DNA of 36,092 bases, from contig JAADCT010000032.1 in NCBI GenBank assembly GCA_013154305.1, positions 1 through 36,092 of the forward strand. Direction: 5' to 3'. Positions 1 to 9,118 of the stretch are shown one piece after another (within the stretch, counting starts at the first letter, position 1; every line of letters begins with the position of its first letter). The notes beneath the pieces are model-generated. The model worked only from the letters and a program-made list of their open reading frames with translations, was not told where the DNA came from and ran no database searches. Position numbers and translations under genes: made by a program. This DNA comes from Aquificota bacterium (GTDB lineage Bacteria; Aquificota; Aquificia; Aquificales; QOAS01).

Positions 1-2
1 AA

Positions 3-290
3 CGAAAGGTGGAGGTTAAGGTAGAGAGGAAACTCCAAAGGAAGAAGGGAATGCTCGAAATAGACCTCAGGGGTAAAACCGCCGAGGAGGCCAAGGAGGA
101 GCTGGAAAAGTTCCTCGACAAAGCCCACCTTTCGGGTGCGCATTTGGTGAGGATAATCCATGGCATAGGAACGGGCGTTTTGAAGAGGGTTACCGAGGAG
201 GTTCTCGAAAGCACGCCTTACGTTGCGTTTTTCAGGGAGGGAAATCCCAACGAGGGAGGGGCGGGCGTAACGATAGCCCAATTGGAGTAG
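3..290 (+). CDS. mutS2: C-terminal Smr domain, probably MutS2 (partial, runs off left edge)
   Basis: Frame open to window edge; Smr motifs LDLRGKTAEEAKEELEKFLD...RIIHGIGTGVLK...EGGAGVTIAQL. Confidence 0.8.
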   Translation, partial: RKVEVKVERKLQRKKGMLEIDLRGKTAEEAKEELEKFLDKAHLSGAHLVRIIHGIGTGVLKRVTEEVLESTPYVAFFREGNPNEGGAGVTIAQLE

Positions 291-293
291 GTT

Positions 294-905
294 TTAAAGG
301 GGCGGGCGGCGTCCGCTTTGGCGGGCCGCCATCTCCTCCAGGAGCTCTTTAAAGTATTCGGGATTTATCAGCTTAACGCCGAGCTCCTTGGCCCAGTTTC
401 TTATGCCCTCGTCGGCGCTGACCAAAACGGCGTCGAGTTCGTAGGCCAGCAGTATGACGTCGACGTCCTCCTTGCTGTCCAAGATGCCCTGCCTCAGGGC
501 CTCGCGGTACTTTTCCCGCAGGCTTCGGATAACCTCGCCGACCGACTCCTTCTCCCTTCCCTGGGCGCTGCGAACGTGCTCCTCGGCCACCCGCAAACCC
601 TTGTTAATTCTGTTCCTCAGGTCGGATATGAACTTGTAGAGAAACTCCGCCGGGACCGTAAGCAAAAACTTTTTGGGGTTTCGCAGTTTTACGACCAGCT
701 CAAACTTCGGCGTCAAGGGGCCGAGCTTCAGCATCTTTTGAAGTTCGTCGTAGGTGGAAAGGGGCATGTAAAACTCTCCGCCGCTGTGCTCCATCAGGTA
801 AAGCAGGTCTTCCGCCGCGTCTATTACGTCTTGGCTGAACTTTTTGTAAAGCTGGGGATTGGTAAAGACGCTGGTGTCCAAAACGAAGGTCAACTTTGAG
901 GACAT
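294..905 (-). CDS. PIN-domain protein of the 'RNA ligase partner'/UPF0278 family = HARP-type minimal protein-only RNase P
   Basis: N-terminal [19 protein letters not shown] and C-terminal [39 protein letters not shown], as recalled for the Aquifex Aq_880 family; 203 aa. Confidence 0.85.
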   Translation of the reverse strand: MSSKLTFVLDTSVFTNPQLYKKFSQDVIDAAEDLLYLMEHSGGEFYMPLSTYDELQKMLKLGPLTPKFELVVKLRNPKKFLLTVPAEFLYKFISDLRNRINKGLRVAEEHVRSAQGREKESVGEVIRSLREKYREALRQGILDSKEDVDVILLAYELDAVLVSADEGIRNWAKELGVKLINPEYFKELLEEMAARQSGRRPPL

Positions 906-1087
906 AGGTTTAAAATTATCGCTCCGCCCCGCGAACCCCGCCGACCGCCCCGAAAGGGAGAACCTCGAAGTTTTCCTTCGTCGGACTTTTGAAAAGGTTT
1001 CCCTCCGAAGGTAAAATCCGTCCCCAAAAGGGGTTTAAAGGTCGGCCGACGCCCGGAGGGTCCAAAAGCTTTCGGCCCGCGGTTCGG

Positions 1088-1111
1088 AAAAAAGGGCGGA
1101 AAAAAACCGCC
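1088..1111 (-). terminator. Candidate intrinsic terminator downstream of argG
   Basis: Minus strand GGCGG-TTTTTTT-CCGCC followed by CTTTTTT. Confidence 0.6.
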
Positions 1112-1138
1112 GAAGGGAAAAAGGAGGACCTTCGACCC

Positions 1139-2359
1139 TCAGCGGTTCTTCTTCTCCCTTTCCTCCCTCACCCGGCCGGCGACCTTGAGGGGCAGACCCC
1201 AGACTTTGGTAAAGAACTTTCCGGCCTCGTGGTCGAAGGCGTCTTTAGGCGAATAGGTGGCCAGGTCCTCGACGTAGAGGGAGTTGGGCGAGCGGCGGCC
1301 CACGACCCAAATGCCGCCCTTGTAAAGTTTAAGCCTCACGTCGCCCGTAACGTCCTTGGCCAAGGTGTCGTTAAACGCGTCGAGGGCCTCCCGCTGTTTG
1401 GAAAACCAGAGGCCGTTGTAAACGAGCGTCGCGTATTGGTGCCTAACGTGCTCTATGTGGTAGTGGTAGGTAAACCTTTCGGTGGTCAGCGAGAGCAGTT
1501 CGTCGTAGGCCTTGTAGAGGATGAAGGCGGCCGGGGCCTCGTAGAGTTCGCGGCTCTTTATGCCCACCAAACGGTTTTCGACCATGTCGACCCTTCCCAC
1601 CCCGTGGCGACCGCCGATTTTGTTCAACTCCTCTATGAGTTCGTAAAGCTTTTCAAACCGCCTTCCGTTGACGGCTACCGGCGTTCCCTCCTCGAAGGTC
1701 ACCGTTACGTATTCGGGCTCGTCGGGGGCCTCCTCCGGGTCGACGGTAATCTGCCACGCGTCCTTAGGGGGCTCTTGCCAAATGTCCTCCAAAACGCCCG
1801 CCTCTATGGACACGCCCCAAAGGTTTCGGTCTATCGAATAGGGCTTTTCCTTCGTAACGGGGACGGGAATTCCGTGCCTCTTGGCGTATTCGATTTCCTC
1901 CTCGCGGGACTTAAACTCCCACTCCCTCACCGGGGCCAAAACCTCAACGTCGGGCGCCAGGGCCCAGGCCGAAACCTCGAACCGAACCTGGTCGTTTCCC
2001 TTTCCCGTGGAACCGTGGGCCACGAAGTCGGCCCCCACCTTCTTGGCTATCTCAATGAGCTTTTTGGAAATCAGGGGCCTCGAAAGGGAGGCCGTCAGCG
2101 GATACTTGCACTCGTAAAGGGCCAAAGCCCTCAGGGTCGGCAGGCAATACTCGCGGGCAAACTCCTCCCTCACGTCCTCCACTATCGCCTCGACCGCACC
2201 GGCGAGTTTCGCCTTCTCGGGAATGTAGTCGAGCTCCTCGCCCTGCCCCACGTCGGCCGTGTAGGTTATCACCTCAAAGCCTCGGTCGGTAAGCCAGCGG
2301 ACGATAACCGAGGTGTCGAGCCCGCCCGAATAAGCCAAGACGACGCGCTTTTTGGCCAT
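1139..2359 (-). CDS. argG: Argininosuccinate synthase
   Basis: KRVVLAYSGGLDTSVIVRWL, GSTGKGNDQVRFE, SIEAGVLEDIWQEPP; 406 aa. Confidence 0.97.
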   Translation of the reverse strand: MAKKRVVLAYSGGLDTSVIVRWLTDRGFEVITYTADVGQGEELDYIPEKAKLAGAVEAIVEDVREEFAREYCLPTLRALALYECKYPLTASLSRPLISKKLIEIAKKVGADFVAHGSTGKGNDQVRFEVSAWALAPDVEVLAPVREWEFKSREEEIEYAKRHGIPVPVTKEKPYSIDRNLWGVSIEAGVLEDIWQEPPKDAWQITVDPEEAPDEPEYVTVTFEEGTPVAVNGRRFEKLYELIEELNKIGGRHGVGRVDMVENRLVGIKSRELYEAPAAFILYKAYDELLSLTTERFTYHYHIEHVRHQYATLVYNGLWFSKQREALDAFNDTLAKDVTGDVRLKLYKGGIWVVGRRSPNSLYVEDLATYSPKDAFDHEAGKFFTKVWGLPLKVAGRVREEREKKNR

Positions 2360-2443
2360 CGCAAGGTTGTTATTTTAAGTTTTCGTTAATTTTGGTCCGG
2401 GCCCGCCCCTTCGGGGCGGGGAAGGTGTTAAAACAACAACCTT
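2360..2443. promoter_or_regulatory. Divergent argG/htrA control region with long inverted repeat and central GC hairpin
   Basis: AAGGTTGTTATTTTAA (2363-2378) versus TTAAAACAACAACCTT (2428-2443), 15/16 complementary; CCCGCCCC-TTC-GGGGCGGG at 2402-2420. Confidence 0.6.
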
Positions 2444-3895
2444 ATGGGAAGGCTGAAACTCGCCCTGGCGGCGGCCCTTTTTGCAACCGGCGCCCTCTGG
2501 GCCTCGGAAAATCAAACGGCGGCATCGGCCGTCAAAGTGGAGGCTTCTAAGCCCCTGGCGCCGCTTTTGACGCAGGCCCAACGCGAACTTCGGGCCATCA
2601 TCGAAAAGGTCTCCCCGTCGGTGGTGACGATTTTTTCCGAAAAGGAGACCAAAGTTTCGCTGTTTCCGCCCGGGTTTGAGGACTTTTGGAAACTCATCCC
2701 TCCGGAGATAAGACCCTACTTTCCGCCCTTCGGCGGTCAAAGGAGCCGAAAGGAGACCGCCATCGGGTCGGGATTTATGTTTAAGGTCGACGACGAGTGG
2801 GTCTACGTCCTGACCAACCACCACGTGGTGGCCGAGGCCGAAAGGGTAACCGTTAAGGTCGGAAGGCTCAAAAAGGTCCGCGCCGAGGTCGTCGGAACCG
2901 ACCCCCAAACCGACCTGGCGGTCTTGAGGATACCCCGCAAGGAGGTAAAGGACGCAGAAAGGCGGCTGGCCGAGCTGGGCGACTCGTCCAAGGTTAAAGT
3001 CGGCGACTTCGTCGTCGCCATAGGAAACCCCTACGGGCTGGAGAACACGGCCACCTTCGGCATAGTGTCGGCCCTGCACCGCCGCATAGGCCTCGACCAA
3101 TACGAAAACTTCATCCAAACGCAGGCACCCATAAATCCCGGAAACAGCGGCGGTCCGCTGGTCAACGTCGAGGGCGAGGTTATCGGCATCAACACCGCGA
3201 TAATCTCCCAGGCCCAGGGTTTGGGCTTCGCCATACCGATAAACCTGGCCAAGTGGGTGGCCGAGCAGCTGATAGAGCACGGTAGGGTGGTCCGCGGTTG
3301 GCTCGGCGTCGTCGTTCAGGAGCTTACTCCGGCGGTGGCCGAGGCCCTCGGGCTCGACCACGGCGTCATCGTTTTGAAGGTCGTTCCCGGCAGCCCCGCC
3401 GACCGCGCCGGCCTAAAGCCCGGCGACATCATCCTCGAGGTAAACGGCAAACCGGTCCGGGACGCCACCCAGCTCCAGTTTGAGGTTATGAAAACCCCGC
3501 CGGGAACCGAGTTGAAACTGACCGTCCTGAGGGGTGAGAAGAAGCTCGAACTGACGGCCGTCGTCGGGGAAATGCCCTCCCCGAGGGAACTCAAAAGGAT
3601 GGAGGAAATTTACTACAACCTCGGATTGGTCTTGAGGAACGCCACCGAGGAGGACCTCAAACAGTTTGACGCCCCTTACGGCGTGGTCGTCGAAACGGTA
3701 TACCCCGGCAGTCCGGCCTACGAGGCGGGCCTGCGGCCGGGCGTTTTGATAGAGCGCGTCAACAACAGACCGGTGCGCTCGGTCGAGGAGTTTCGGAAGG
3801 TCGTCTCCGAGCTGGCGGCCCAAAAGAAACCGATAGTCCTTTGGGTTAAAAACTTCCGCGGGGAACTTCAAATAGTGACGATAGAAAACTACTGA
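2444..3895 (+). CDS. HtrA/DegP-family periplasmic serine protease with two PDZ domains
   Basis: Signal peptide; VYVLTNHHVVAEA, TDLAVLRI, INPGNSGGPLVN triad motifs; two PDZ GSPADRAGLKPGDIIL / GSPAYEAGLRPGVLI. Confidence 0.95.
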   Translation: MGRLKLALAAALFATGALWASENQTAASAVKVEASKPLAPLLTQAQRELRAIIEKVSPSVVTIFSEKETKVSLFPPGFEDFWKLIPPEIRPYFPPFGGQRSRKETAIGSGFMFKVDDEWVYVLTNHHVVAEAERVTVKVGRLKKVRAEVVGTDPQTDLAVLRIPRKEVKDAERRLAELGDSSKVKVGDFVVAIGNPYGLENTATFGIVSALHRRIGLDQYENFIQTQAPINPGNSGGPLVNVEGEVIGINTAIISQAQGLGFAIPINLAKWVAEQLIEHGRVVRGWLGVVVQELTPAVAEALGLDHGVIVLKVVPGSPADRAGLKPGDIILEVNGKPVRDATQLQFEVMKTPPGTELKLTVLRGEKKLELTAVVGEMPSPRELKRMEEIYYNLGLVLRNATEEDLKQFDAPYGVVVETVYPGSPAYEAGLRPGVLIERVNNRPVRSVEEFRKVVSELAAQKKPIVLWVKNFRGELQIVTIENY

Positions 3896-3987
3896 TTGAC
3901 AATTTTAGTCCTTGCTTTCTTTTTTCGTTCACTTAAATAGTTAACGGTTTGCGCCGACCCCCTTGAGCCCGTTAAACTTAAAAAGGT

Positions 3988-4929
3988 ATGTATTCCCAGA
4001 CCGAACAAGAATTTCTAAAAAAGTACCTTAAGAAGATTTCCAAAATTCCCCTGCTCACGCCCGAGGAGGAAAAGGAGCTGGCCAAGCGGGCCAAGGCCGG
4101 CGACAAGGAGGCCTTAAAAAAGTTGGTCGAGTCGAACCTCCGCTTCGTCGTTTCGGTGGCCCGCCAATACATGGGTTACGGCGTTCCCCTTTCGGAGCTG
4201 ATAGCGGCGGGGAACCTGGGGCTCCTGGAGGCGGCCAAGCGCTTTGACCCCGACAAGGGCGTCCGCTTTATCTCCTACGCCGTTTGGTGGATAAGGCAGG
4301 CGATAATGCAGGCCATAGCCCAGCACACGGGGGCGGTCAAGCTTCCGGTCAAGCACCTCAACATGGTCAACCGCATTTCCCACGTTTACGCCGAACTTTT
4401 GAAGGAATTGGGCGAGGAACCCCCGCCGGAGCTCATAGCCGAAAGGCTGAACCGCGAGTTGGTCGAAAGGGACCTCGAAAAGAAGTTGGGCCGAAAGCCG
4501 ACCGAGGAGGAGGTAAAGAAGGAGCTCGAAAGGAGGAAGAAAAAGGGCGAATACATCACCCCCGACGAAATAGCCGAAATTATGGCCCTCACGCGGGAGG
4601 CCCTCTCGCTCGACATGCCCGTCGGGGACGAGGAGGACACCCACTTTATCGACTTCCTCTCCTTCCACGGAACCGAGGACGTTGAGAGAAAAATCATCGA
4701 AGAGAGCCTCAAAAAGGAAATCCGGGAGCTTTTAAACCAGCTTCCGGAAAAGGAGAGAAAGGTTATAGAGCTGCGCTTCGGCCTGGGCGGGGAGGAGCCC
4801 AAAACCCTGCGGGAAATCGGCGAGATTTTGGGAATTTCCCGCGAGCGCACCCGCCAGCTCGAAAACCGGGCTCTGCGCCGCCTGCGCCAGCTGGCTATGA
4901 AGCGCCACCTCAAAGACTACCTGACTTGA
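3988..4929 (+). CDS. RNA polymerase sigma-70 family factor without region 1.1
   Basis: LVESNLRFVVSVARQYMGYGVPLSELIAAGNLGLLEAAKRFDPDKGVRFISYAVWWIRQAI; region 4 LREIGEILGISRERTRQLENRALRRLR. Confidence 0.95.
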   Translation: MYSQTEQEFLKKYLKKISKIPLLTPEEEKELAKRAKAGDKEALKKLVESNLRFVVSVARQYMGYGVPLSELIAAGNLGLLEAAKRFDPDKGVRFISYAVWWIRQAIMQAIAQHTGAVKLPVKHLNMVNRISHVYAELLKELGEEPPPELIAERLNRELVERDLEKKLGRKPTEEEVKKELERRKKKGEYITPDEIAEIMALTREALSLDMPVGDEEDTHFIDFLSFHGTEDVERKIIEESLKKEIRELLNQLPEKERKVIELRFGLGGEEPKTLREIGEILGISRERTRQLENRALRRLRQLAMKRHLKDYLT

Positions 4930-5281
4930 GGATTTGAACGACCGCCACCGAAACGCTCCGCTCGTGAGCCAGCGAGAGCACGACCTTGTAGCCTTCAAGC
5001 ATTTTACCCTCCTTTCCCAATATCCTTATCCGGGCCGGCAGGCCCTTCCTCCCCTCCACCTCTATCTGCTTGAACTTGAGGACGACGCCAAAGAGCTGAA
5101 AAAAGGCCTTAACGGCGGCCTCCTTGGCAGCCCAGCGGGCGGCCAGACAGGGAACGGGGTCCTTAAACGAGAAGCAGTATTCGACCTCCTTGGGGGTGTA
5201 GACGCGCCTCAAAAACCGCTCGCCGAAGCGCTCGAGACTTTTGGCTATGCGGTCGTTTTCGACCACGTCTATTCCCAACAT
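4910..5281 (-). CDS. acpS: Holo-[acyl-carrier-protein] synthase
   Basis: MLGIDVVENDRIAKSLERFGERFLRRVYTPKEVEYC...LAARWAAKEAAVKAF. Confidence 0.92.
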   Translation of the reverse strand: MLGIDVVENDRIAKSLERFGERFLRRVYTPKEVEYCFSFKDPVPCLAARWAAKEAAVKAFFQLFGVVLKFKQIEVEGRKGLPARIRILGKEGKMLEGYKVVLSLAHERSVSVAVVQILKSGSL

Positions 5282-5309
5282 CGGCCTATCGGTGTTAGAT
5301 TTTCCACCA

Positions 5310-5726
5310 ATGGGGGTCTTAAAGGTTGCCGCGGTCCTTTTAGCGGTCGCTGCGCTGACTTTCGCCGCCGAGAGGTGTCAAACGAGGTACTACCTCCTCG
5401 AGCCGGTCAAACTCCTTCCCGCCCTTTTGAAGCACAAGGACGAGCTGAACCTGACGGCGGAACAGAAAGAGAGGATTAAGAAACTGATAAGGGAGCTCAA
5501 AAGGAGGGCGGTTTTACTCGACGAAAGGATTGAGGAGGTTTCGAGGCGCCTCCGGGGGGACTTTTTGGCGGTGGAGGACCCCGCCCTGATAAGGGCCCAG
5601 CTCGAATTCTTGGCCCGACTGAAGGAGGAAAAGAGTTACTACAACTACCTTTGCATCCGCGAGCTCAGGAAAATCCTCACCGAGGAGCAGTTTGAGAAGC
5701 TCCTACGCCTGGCGGGCCTAAAATAA
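5310..5726 (+). CDS. Small exported Spy/CpxP-like (LTXXQ-type) protein
   Basis: Signal peptide MGVLKVAAVLLAVAALTFAA; LNLTAEQKERIKKLIRELK; helical. Start moved from 5241 to the ATG at 5310 preceding the signal peptide. Confidence 0.6.
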   Translation: MGVLKVAAVLLAVAALTFAAERCQTRYYLLEPVKLLPALLKHKDELNLTAEQKERIKKLIRELKRRAVLLDERIEEVSRRLRGDFLAVEDPALIRAQLEFLARLKEEKSYYNYLCIRELRKILTEEQFEKLLRLAGLK

Positions 5727-5733
5727 ACCAACC

Positions 5734-7080
5734 ATGTTCGGTTGGATTTACAAAAGCGGTTGGCTCACCAAGGCCTTTTTGGCCTTTTTGGCCTTCTCCT
5801 TCGTCGTCGGAACGGCCGTAATGTGGGGCCCCGGCAGTTGGAACTTCGGTGGGGGAAACTACCTCGTTAAGGTAGGGGAGGTAACCGTAACCCCCAAGGA
5901 GTTTTTGGTCGAGCTCCAACTGGAGGGAAGGAGAAACCCCGACCTTCCGAAGGAGGAGCTGAAAAACCGCGTTTACGGAAAGCTGCTCTTTAGGGCCACG
6001 CTGGCCTACTTGGCGCTGCGCGACGGTTTTTTCGTCTCCGAGGAGGAGATAGAGGACTTCGTAAAAAGGAACTTCGTCGACGAGAGCGGAAACTTTTCGG
6101 TCGAACTCTTTGAGGGATACCTGAGGGCGCTGGGGCTAACGCCCAAGGAGTTTGAGGCGATAGCGGAAAAGATTTTGCTGGCCGACCGCTACAAGCGGGC
6201 CGTTTTTGCAACCAGCTACGCCAACGAGGCAACGGTCGAGGCCCTCGTTTTGCCCTTTAAAGTGCAGGTGGAGGGGAAGGTCTACGCCCTGCCCCTGGAA
6301 AGGTTTTTGAACCGAACGGGGGAGGTTTCGGAGGAGGAACTCCGCCGTTTTTACGAAAGAACGCTGGACCTTTGGAGGGAGGAGGTAAAAAACGCCACCG
6401 AAAGGGTGGTCGTTTACTCGACTCCCGACTCGAGGGAGGCCCGCCGCCTCTACTCGCTCCTCAAGGAGGGTAAAAAGCCCCCAATCGAACCCCTCGGAGT
6501 CTTTACGGAGGAAAGTCCGCCCGAGGGGGGAAGGCTTAGGGAGGCCGTCGAGGAGGCCTTCGCCAAAAGGGGCGTGGTGGTTAAAAAGCTCGAAAGCGGC
6601 AACTACGCGGTGGCGGTTTACGAAAGGTCCGCCGAAGGCGGCGTCCTTCCTTTCGAGGAGGTTAAGGAAAAACTCGAAAAGCTCTACCGGCTCCAAAAGG
6701 CGAGGGAGTGGGTCGAGGCCAACCGCGAGCGCATCGTAAAGGAGGTTTTGGAGGGCCGCCTGCCGGCGGAGGTTCAAAACGCCACGGTTGAGGGCTTCAG
6801 GCTTTTGGACCCCGAAACTTGGGCCCTCGGCTACGACGGGCTTTTGGAACTGCTGAAGGGGAGGAAGGTCTTTTCCGCCCTCGTCGGGGACGAACTTTGG
6901 ATTTTGACCGTCGAACGGGTTTCGACCGGGGGCCAACTGAAGGAGGAACTGGTGGAAAACTACCGCCTCATGGCCCGAAATCGGGACTACCTCATTAAGC
7001 TCCAGAGGGTGGTCGAGGACTTTCTCCGAAATCACCCCGACGAGGTGAAGGTGAACCAAAAACTCCTTCAGCAGATTTAA
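5734..7080 (+). CDS. SurA/PpiD-like periplasmic chaperone or peptidyl-prolyl isomerase
   Basis: One N-terminal TM helix then VKVGEVTVTPKEFLVELQLEGRRNP (SurA_N-like) and C-terminal LPFEEVKEKLEKLYRLQKAREW. Confidence 0.7.
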   Translation: MFGWIYKSGWLTKAFLAFLAFSFVVGTAVMWGPGSWNFGGGNYLVKVGEVTVTPKEFLVELQLEGRRNPDLPKEELKNRVYGKLLFRATLAYLALRDGFFVSEEEIEDFVKRNFVDESGNFSVELFEGYLRALGLTPKEFEAIAEKILLADRYKRAVFATSYANEATVEALVLPFKVQVEGKVYALPLERFLNRTGEVSEEELRRFYERTLDLWREEVKNATERVVVYSTPDSREARRLYSLLKEGKKPPIEPLGVFTEESPPEGGRLREAVEEAFAKRGVVVKKLESGNYAVAVYERSAEGGVLPFEEVKEKLEKLYRLQKAREWVEANRERIVKEVLEGRLPAEVQNATVEGFRLLDPETWALGYDGLLELLKGRKVFSALVGDELWILTVERVSTGGQLKEELVENYRLMARNRDYLIKLQRVVEDFLRNHPDEVKVNQKLLQQI

Positions 7081-7508
7081 ATGTCGAAGACGACCTTTGC
7101 CTCGTACTCCCCGTTTTTTTTCTTCACTTCCAGTCGGTGGTAGGTGGCCGCCTTCAGCAGGAGCTTCTTCCCGTGTCTTTCGGGGTCGTAGGTTTCCCCC
7201 TTCAGGAGGAGGACGGCCTTGGTCCCGTCGGGGGAGAGTTCCAAAACTTTGCACTCTTTGGGGACGAACTTTTTGGAGTCAAACAGGTAAAGGACTTCGT
7301 TTACGGCGTCGGCCAGAAGGTAGGGAAAGCCGGCGCTTTCGACCCCGAGGAGGACCTCCTCGCGGGCCTTTACCTTCGGAAGGTCGACCATTTCGTTGAC
7401 GGCGGCCAAAACGGCGTTGCAAAGGAGCTCTTCGGGCGAGCGGCCCCGGACCAAAACGCCGGCGTCGGCGGTAATTTCGTAAAGGGGTTCGTAAAAGGAG
7501 AGGTCCAT
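7077..7508 (-). CDS. Archease family protein (RtcB co-factor type)
   Basis: YEITADAGVLVRGRSPEELLCNA, LADAVNEVLYLFDSKKFVP, GETYDPERHGKKLLLKAATYHRLEV..VVFDI. Confidence 0.85.
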   Translation of the reverse strand: MDLSFYEPLYEITADAGVLVRGRSPEELLCNAVLAAVNEMVDLPKVKAREEVLLGVESAGFPYLLADAVNEVLYLFDSKKFVPKECKVLELSPDGTKAVLLLKGETYDPERHGKKLLLKAATYHRLEVKKKNGEYEAKVVFDI

Positions 7509-7539
7509 AAGAAGGTAAAGGGTAAAAAAGGGAGGGGCC

Positions 7540-7995
7540 TCAGGCGGCCTCCTCCATGAGCTTTTTGAGCGGTTCGGGCAGTTCGGCCTCGACGTCCTTG
7601 ATTTCGCCCTCGGACACGTACTCCTTAATGGCGCCGAAGACCGCCTTAATGGCCTTCAGGGCGTCCTCCTTGGTGGGAAAGTCGTGGTGGGCCAGCCTTT
7701 GGTCCTCCTTCATGACCTCCTCGATAAACTCGTCGAGGTGGCGGATTTTCTCCGGCTTTTCCCTGAAGTGCCAACCGTCGACGGCCACCGCCTTTATGCA
7801 CATGGGAAGTTGGGCCAGCATTTGAACGAATTCGGCCGGGTAAAGACGGTTTCTGAGCGCGTGCAAAACGGCCTTGGTAACGCGGAAGGCCTTGTCCTTG
7901 TTTTCGGGTTCGCCGAGGCGCTTGGCCACCTTTTTGAGAAACTCGTAGCCGTGGGCGGCGTACTTTTCAAAGTGGTGGTGCTTTACGGTTCCCAT
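7540..7995 (-). CDS. DUF2267 family protein
   Basis: FLKKVAKRLGEPENKDKAFRVTKAVLHALRNRLYPAEFVQMLAQLPMCIKAVAVDGW; start set to ATG 7995 behind GAAGGAGGTGAAA. Confidence 0.75.
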   Translation of the reverse strand: MGTVKHHHFEKYAAHGYEFLKKVAKRLGEPENKDKAFRVTKAVLHALRNRLYPAEFVQMLAQLPMCIKAVAVDGWHFREKPEKIRHLDEFIEEVMKEDQRLAHHDFPTKEDALKAIKAVFGAIKEYVSEGEIKDVEAELPEPLKKLMEEAA

Positions 7996-8082
7996 TTTCA
8001 CCTCCTTCGGTTAGTAAAATTGGGACTTTCGACCGAAAGGGGTATGGCCTCCTCAGGGGTCCCCCGGTAGGGTCGGGCTTGG

Positions 8083-8088
8083 TATAAT
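8083..8088 (+). promoter_or_regulatory. Perfect -10 (TATAAT) upstream of rplM-rpsI
   Basis: GGTATAATAA; no clear -35 seen. Confidence 0.5.
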
Positions 8089-8144
8089 AACTCCCTTCGG
8101 TTTTAAGGACCGAAGTTTGAAAACCGCTTTTGGGGTGTGAGGCA

Positions 8145-8579
8145 ATGAAGACCTACAGGATTAAACCTTACGAGGTCAAACGGGAATGGTACGTCGTTGA
8201 CGCCACCGGCAAAACGCTCGGAAGGCTCGCCAGCGAGATAGCCAAAATCCTGATGGGTAAGCACAAGGTCTACTGGTCCCCCGACCAGGACGTCGGCGAC
8301 TTCGTCATAGTCGTGAACGCCGACAAGGTGGCGGTTACCGGTAAAAAGCTCAAACAGAAGCTCTACCGCTGGCACACCGGCTATCCGGGCGGCTTCCGCG
8401 AGAGGACCCTCGAGTGGATGCTCCAGCACCACCCCGAGAGGGTTATAAAGCTCGCCGTCAAAAGGATGTTGCCCAAAAACAAGCTGGGCCACCGCATGAT
8501 GAAGCGGCTCAAAGTTTACGCCGGACCCGAACACCCCCACCAGGCCCAGCAGCCCAAACCCTTGGACCTGAAGGCATAA
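8145..8579 (+). CDS. rplM: 50S ribosomal protein L13
   Basis: [56 protein letters not shown]; internal ATG chosen. Confidence 0.97.
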   Translation: MKTYRIKPYEVKREWYVVDATGKTLGRLASEIAKILMGKHKVYWSPDQDVGDFVIVVNADKVAVTGKKLKQKLYRWHTGYPGGFRERTLEWMLQHHPERVIKLAVKRMLPKNKLGHRMMKRLKVYAGPEHPHQAQQPKPLDLKA

Positions 8580-8604
8580 TTAAGTTTGGAAAGGAGGCCA
8601 AAAG

Positions 8605-9042
8605 ATGCAAAGGCTGAAGGACTTTAAGATAACGCCCGACAACTCCTTCTACGCCACCGGAAAGAGGAAGGAGGCCATAGCGAAGGTTTGGATTTTGCCC
8701 GGCATGCCCGACAAACAAATCGTCCGCACCCAAAGCGGTAAGGAATACCACCTCAAAGACTACGTAATGAGGGAAACGATTTACAACAAGATTTTTACGC
8801 CCTTTAGGATTACCGGGACCGAGGGTAAGTTCGGCATTTTTGCCGAGGTCATCGGCGGCGGCGTCAGCGCCCAGGCCGACGCCATAATGTACGGCATAGC
8901 CAAGGCCCTTTTGGCCTACAATCCCGACCTCCGGCCCAAGCTCAAGAAGGCGGGGCTTTTGACCAGGGACGCCCGCGAGAAGGAGAGGAAAAAGTACGAC
9001 CAAATGGGCGCCCGCGCCAAGTACCGCTGGTCGAAGCGTTAA
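8605..9042 (+). CDS. rpsI: 30S ribosomal protein S9
   Basis: YATGKRKEAIAKVWILPG...GGGVSAQADAIMYGIAKALL...RDAREKERKKYDQMGARAKYRWSKR. Confidence 0.97.
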   Translation: MQRLKDFKITPDNSFYATGKRKEAIAKVWILPGMPDKQIVRTQSGKEYHLKDYVMRETIYNKIFTPFRITGTEGKFGIFAEVIGGGVSAQADAIMYGIAKALLAYNPDLRPKLKKAGLLTRDAREKERKKYDQMGARAKYRWSKR

Positions 9043-9118
9043 GTTCCTTCTTTTTTTCTTCCTTCAAAAGGAGAGCTCTTCGGTTCAGAGACTTTTTTCG
9101 GAAAAAGTTTCGACCCTT

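Noticed and set aside
906-1087. Possible small RNA or gene in the HARP/argG spacer (GTCGGCCGAC palindrome, CCCCAAAAGGGG)
   Set aside because: No convincing ORF or recognised RNA fold; only the argG terminator is supportable.
989-2389. 466-aa plus-strand ORF opposite argG
   Set aside because: Antisense shadow of a certain argG; low-complexity V/G/R-rich composition and no recognisable domain.
3940-3976. TTAACGG/CCGTTAA inverted repeat and TTGACA upstream of the sigma gene
   Set aside because: Short arms, and no -10 at proper spacing from TTGACA (3896-3901); too weak to call a promoter or operator.
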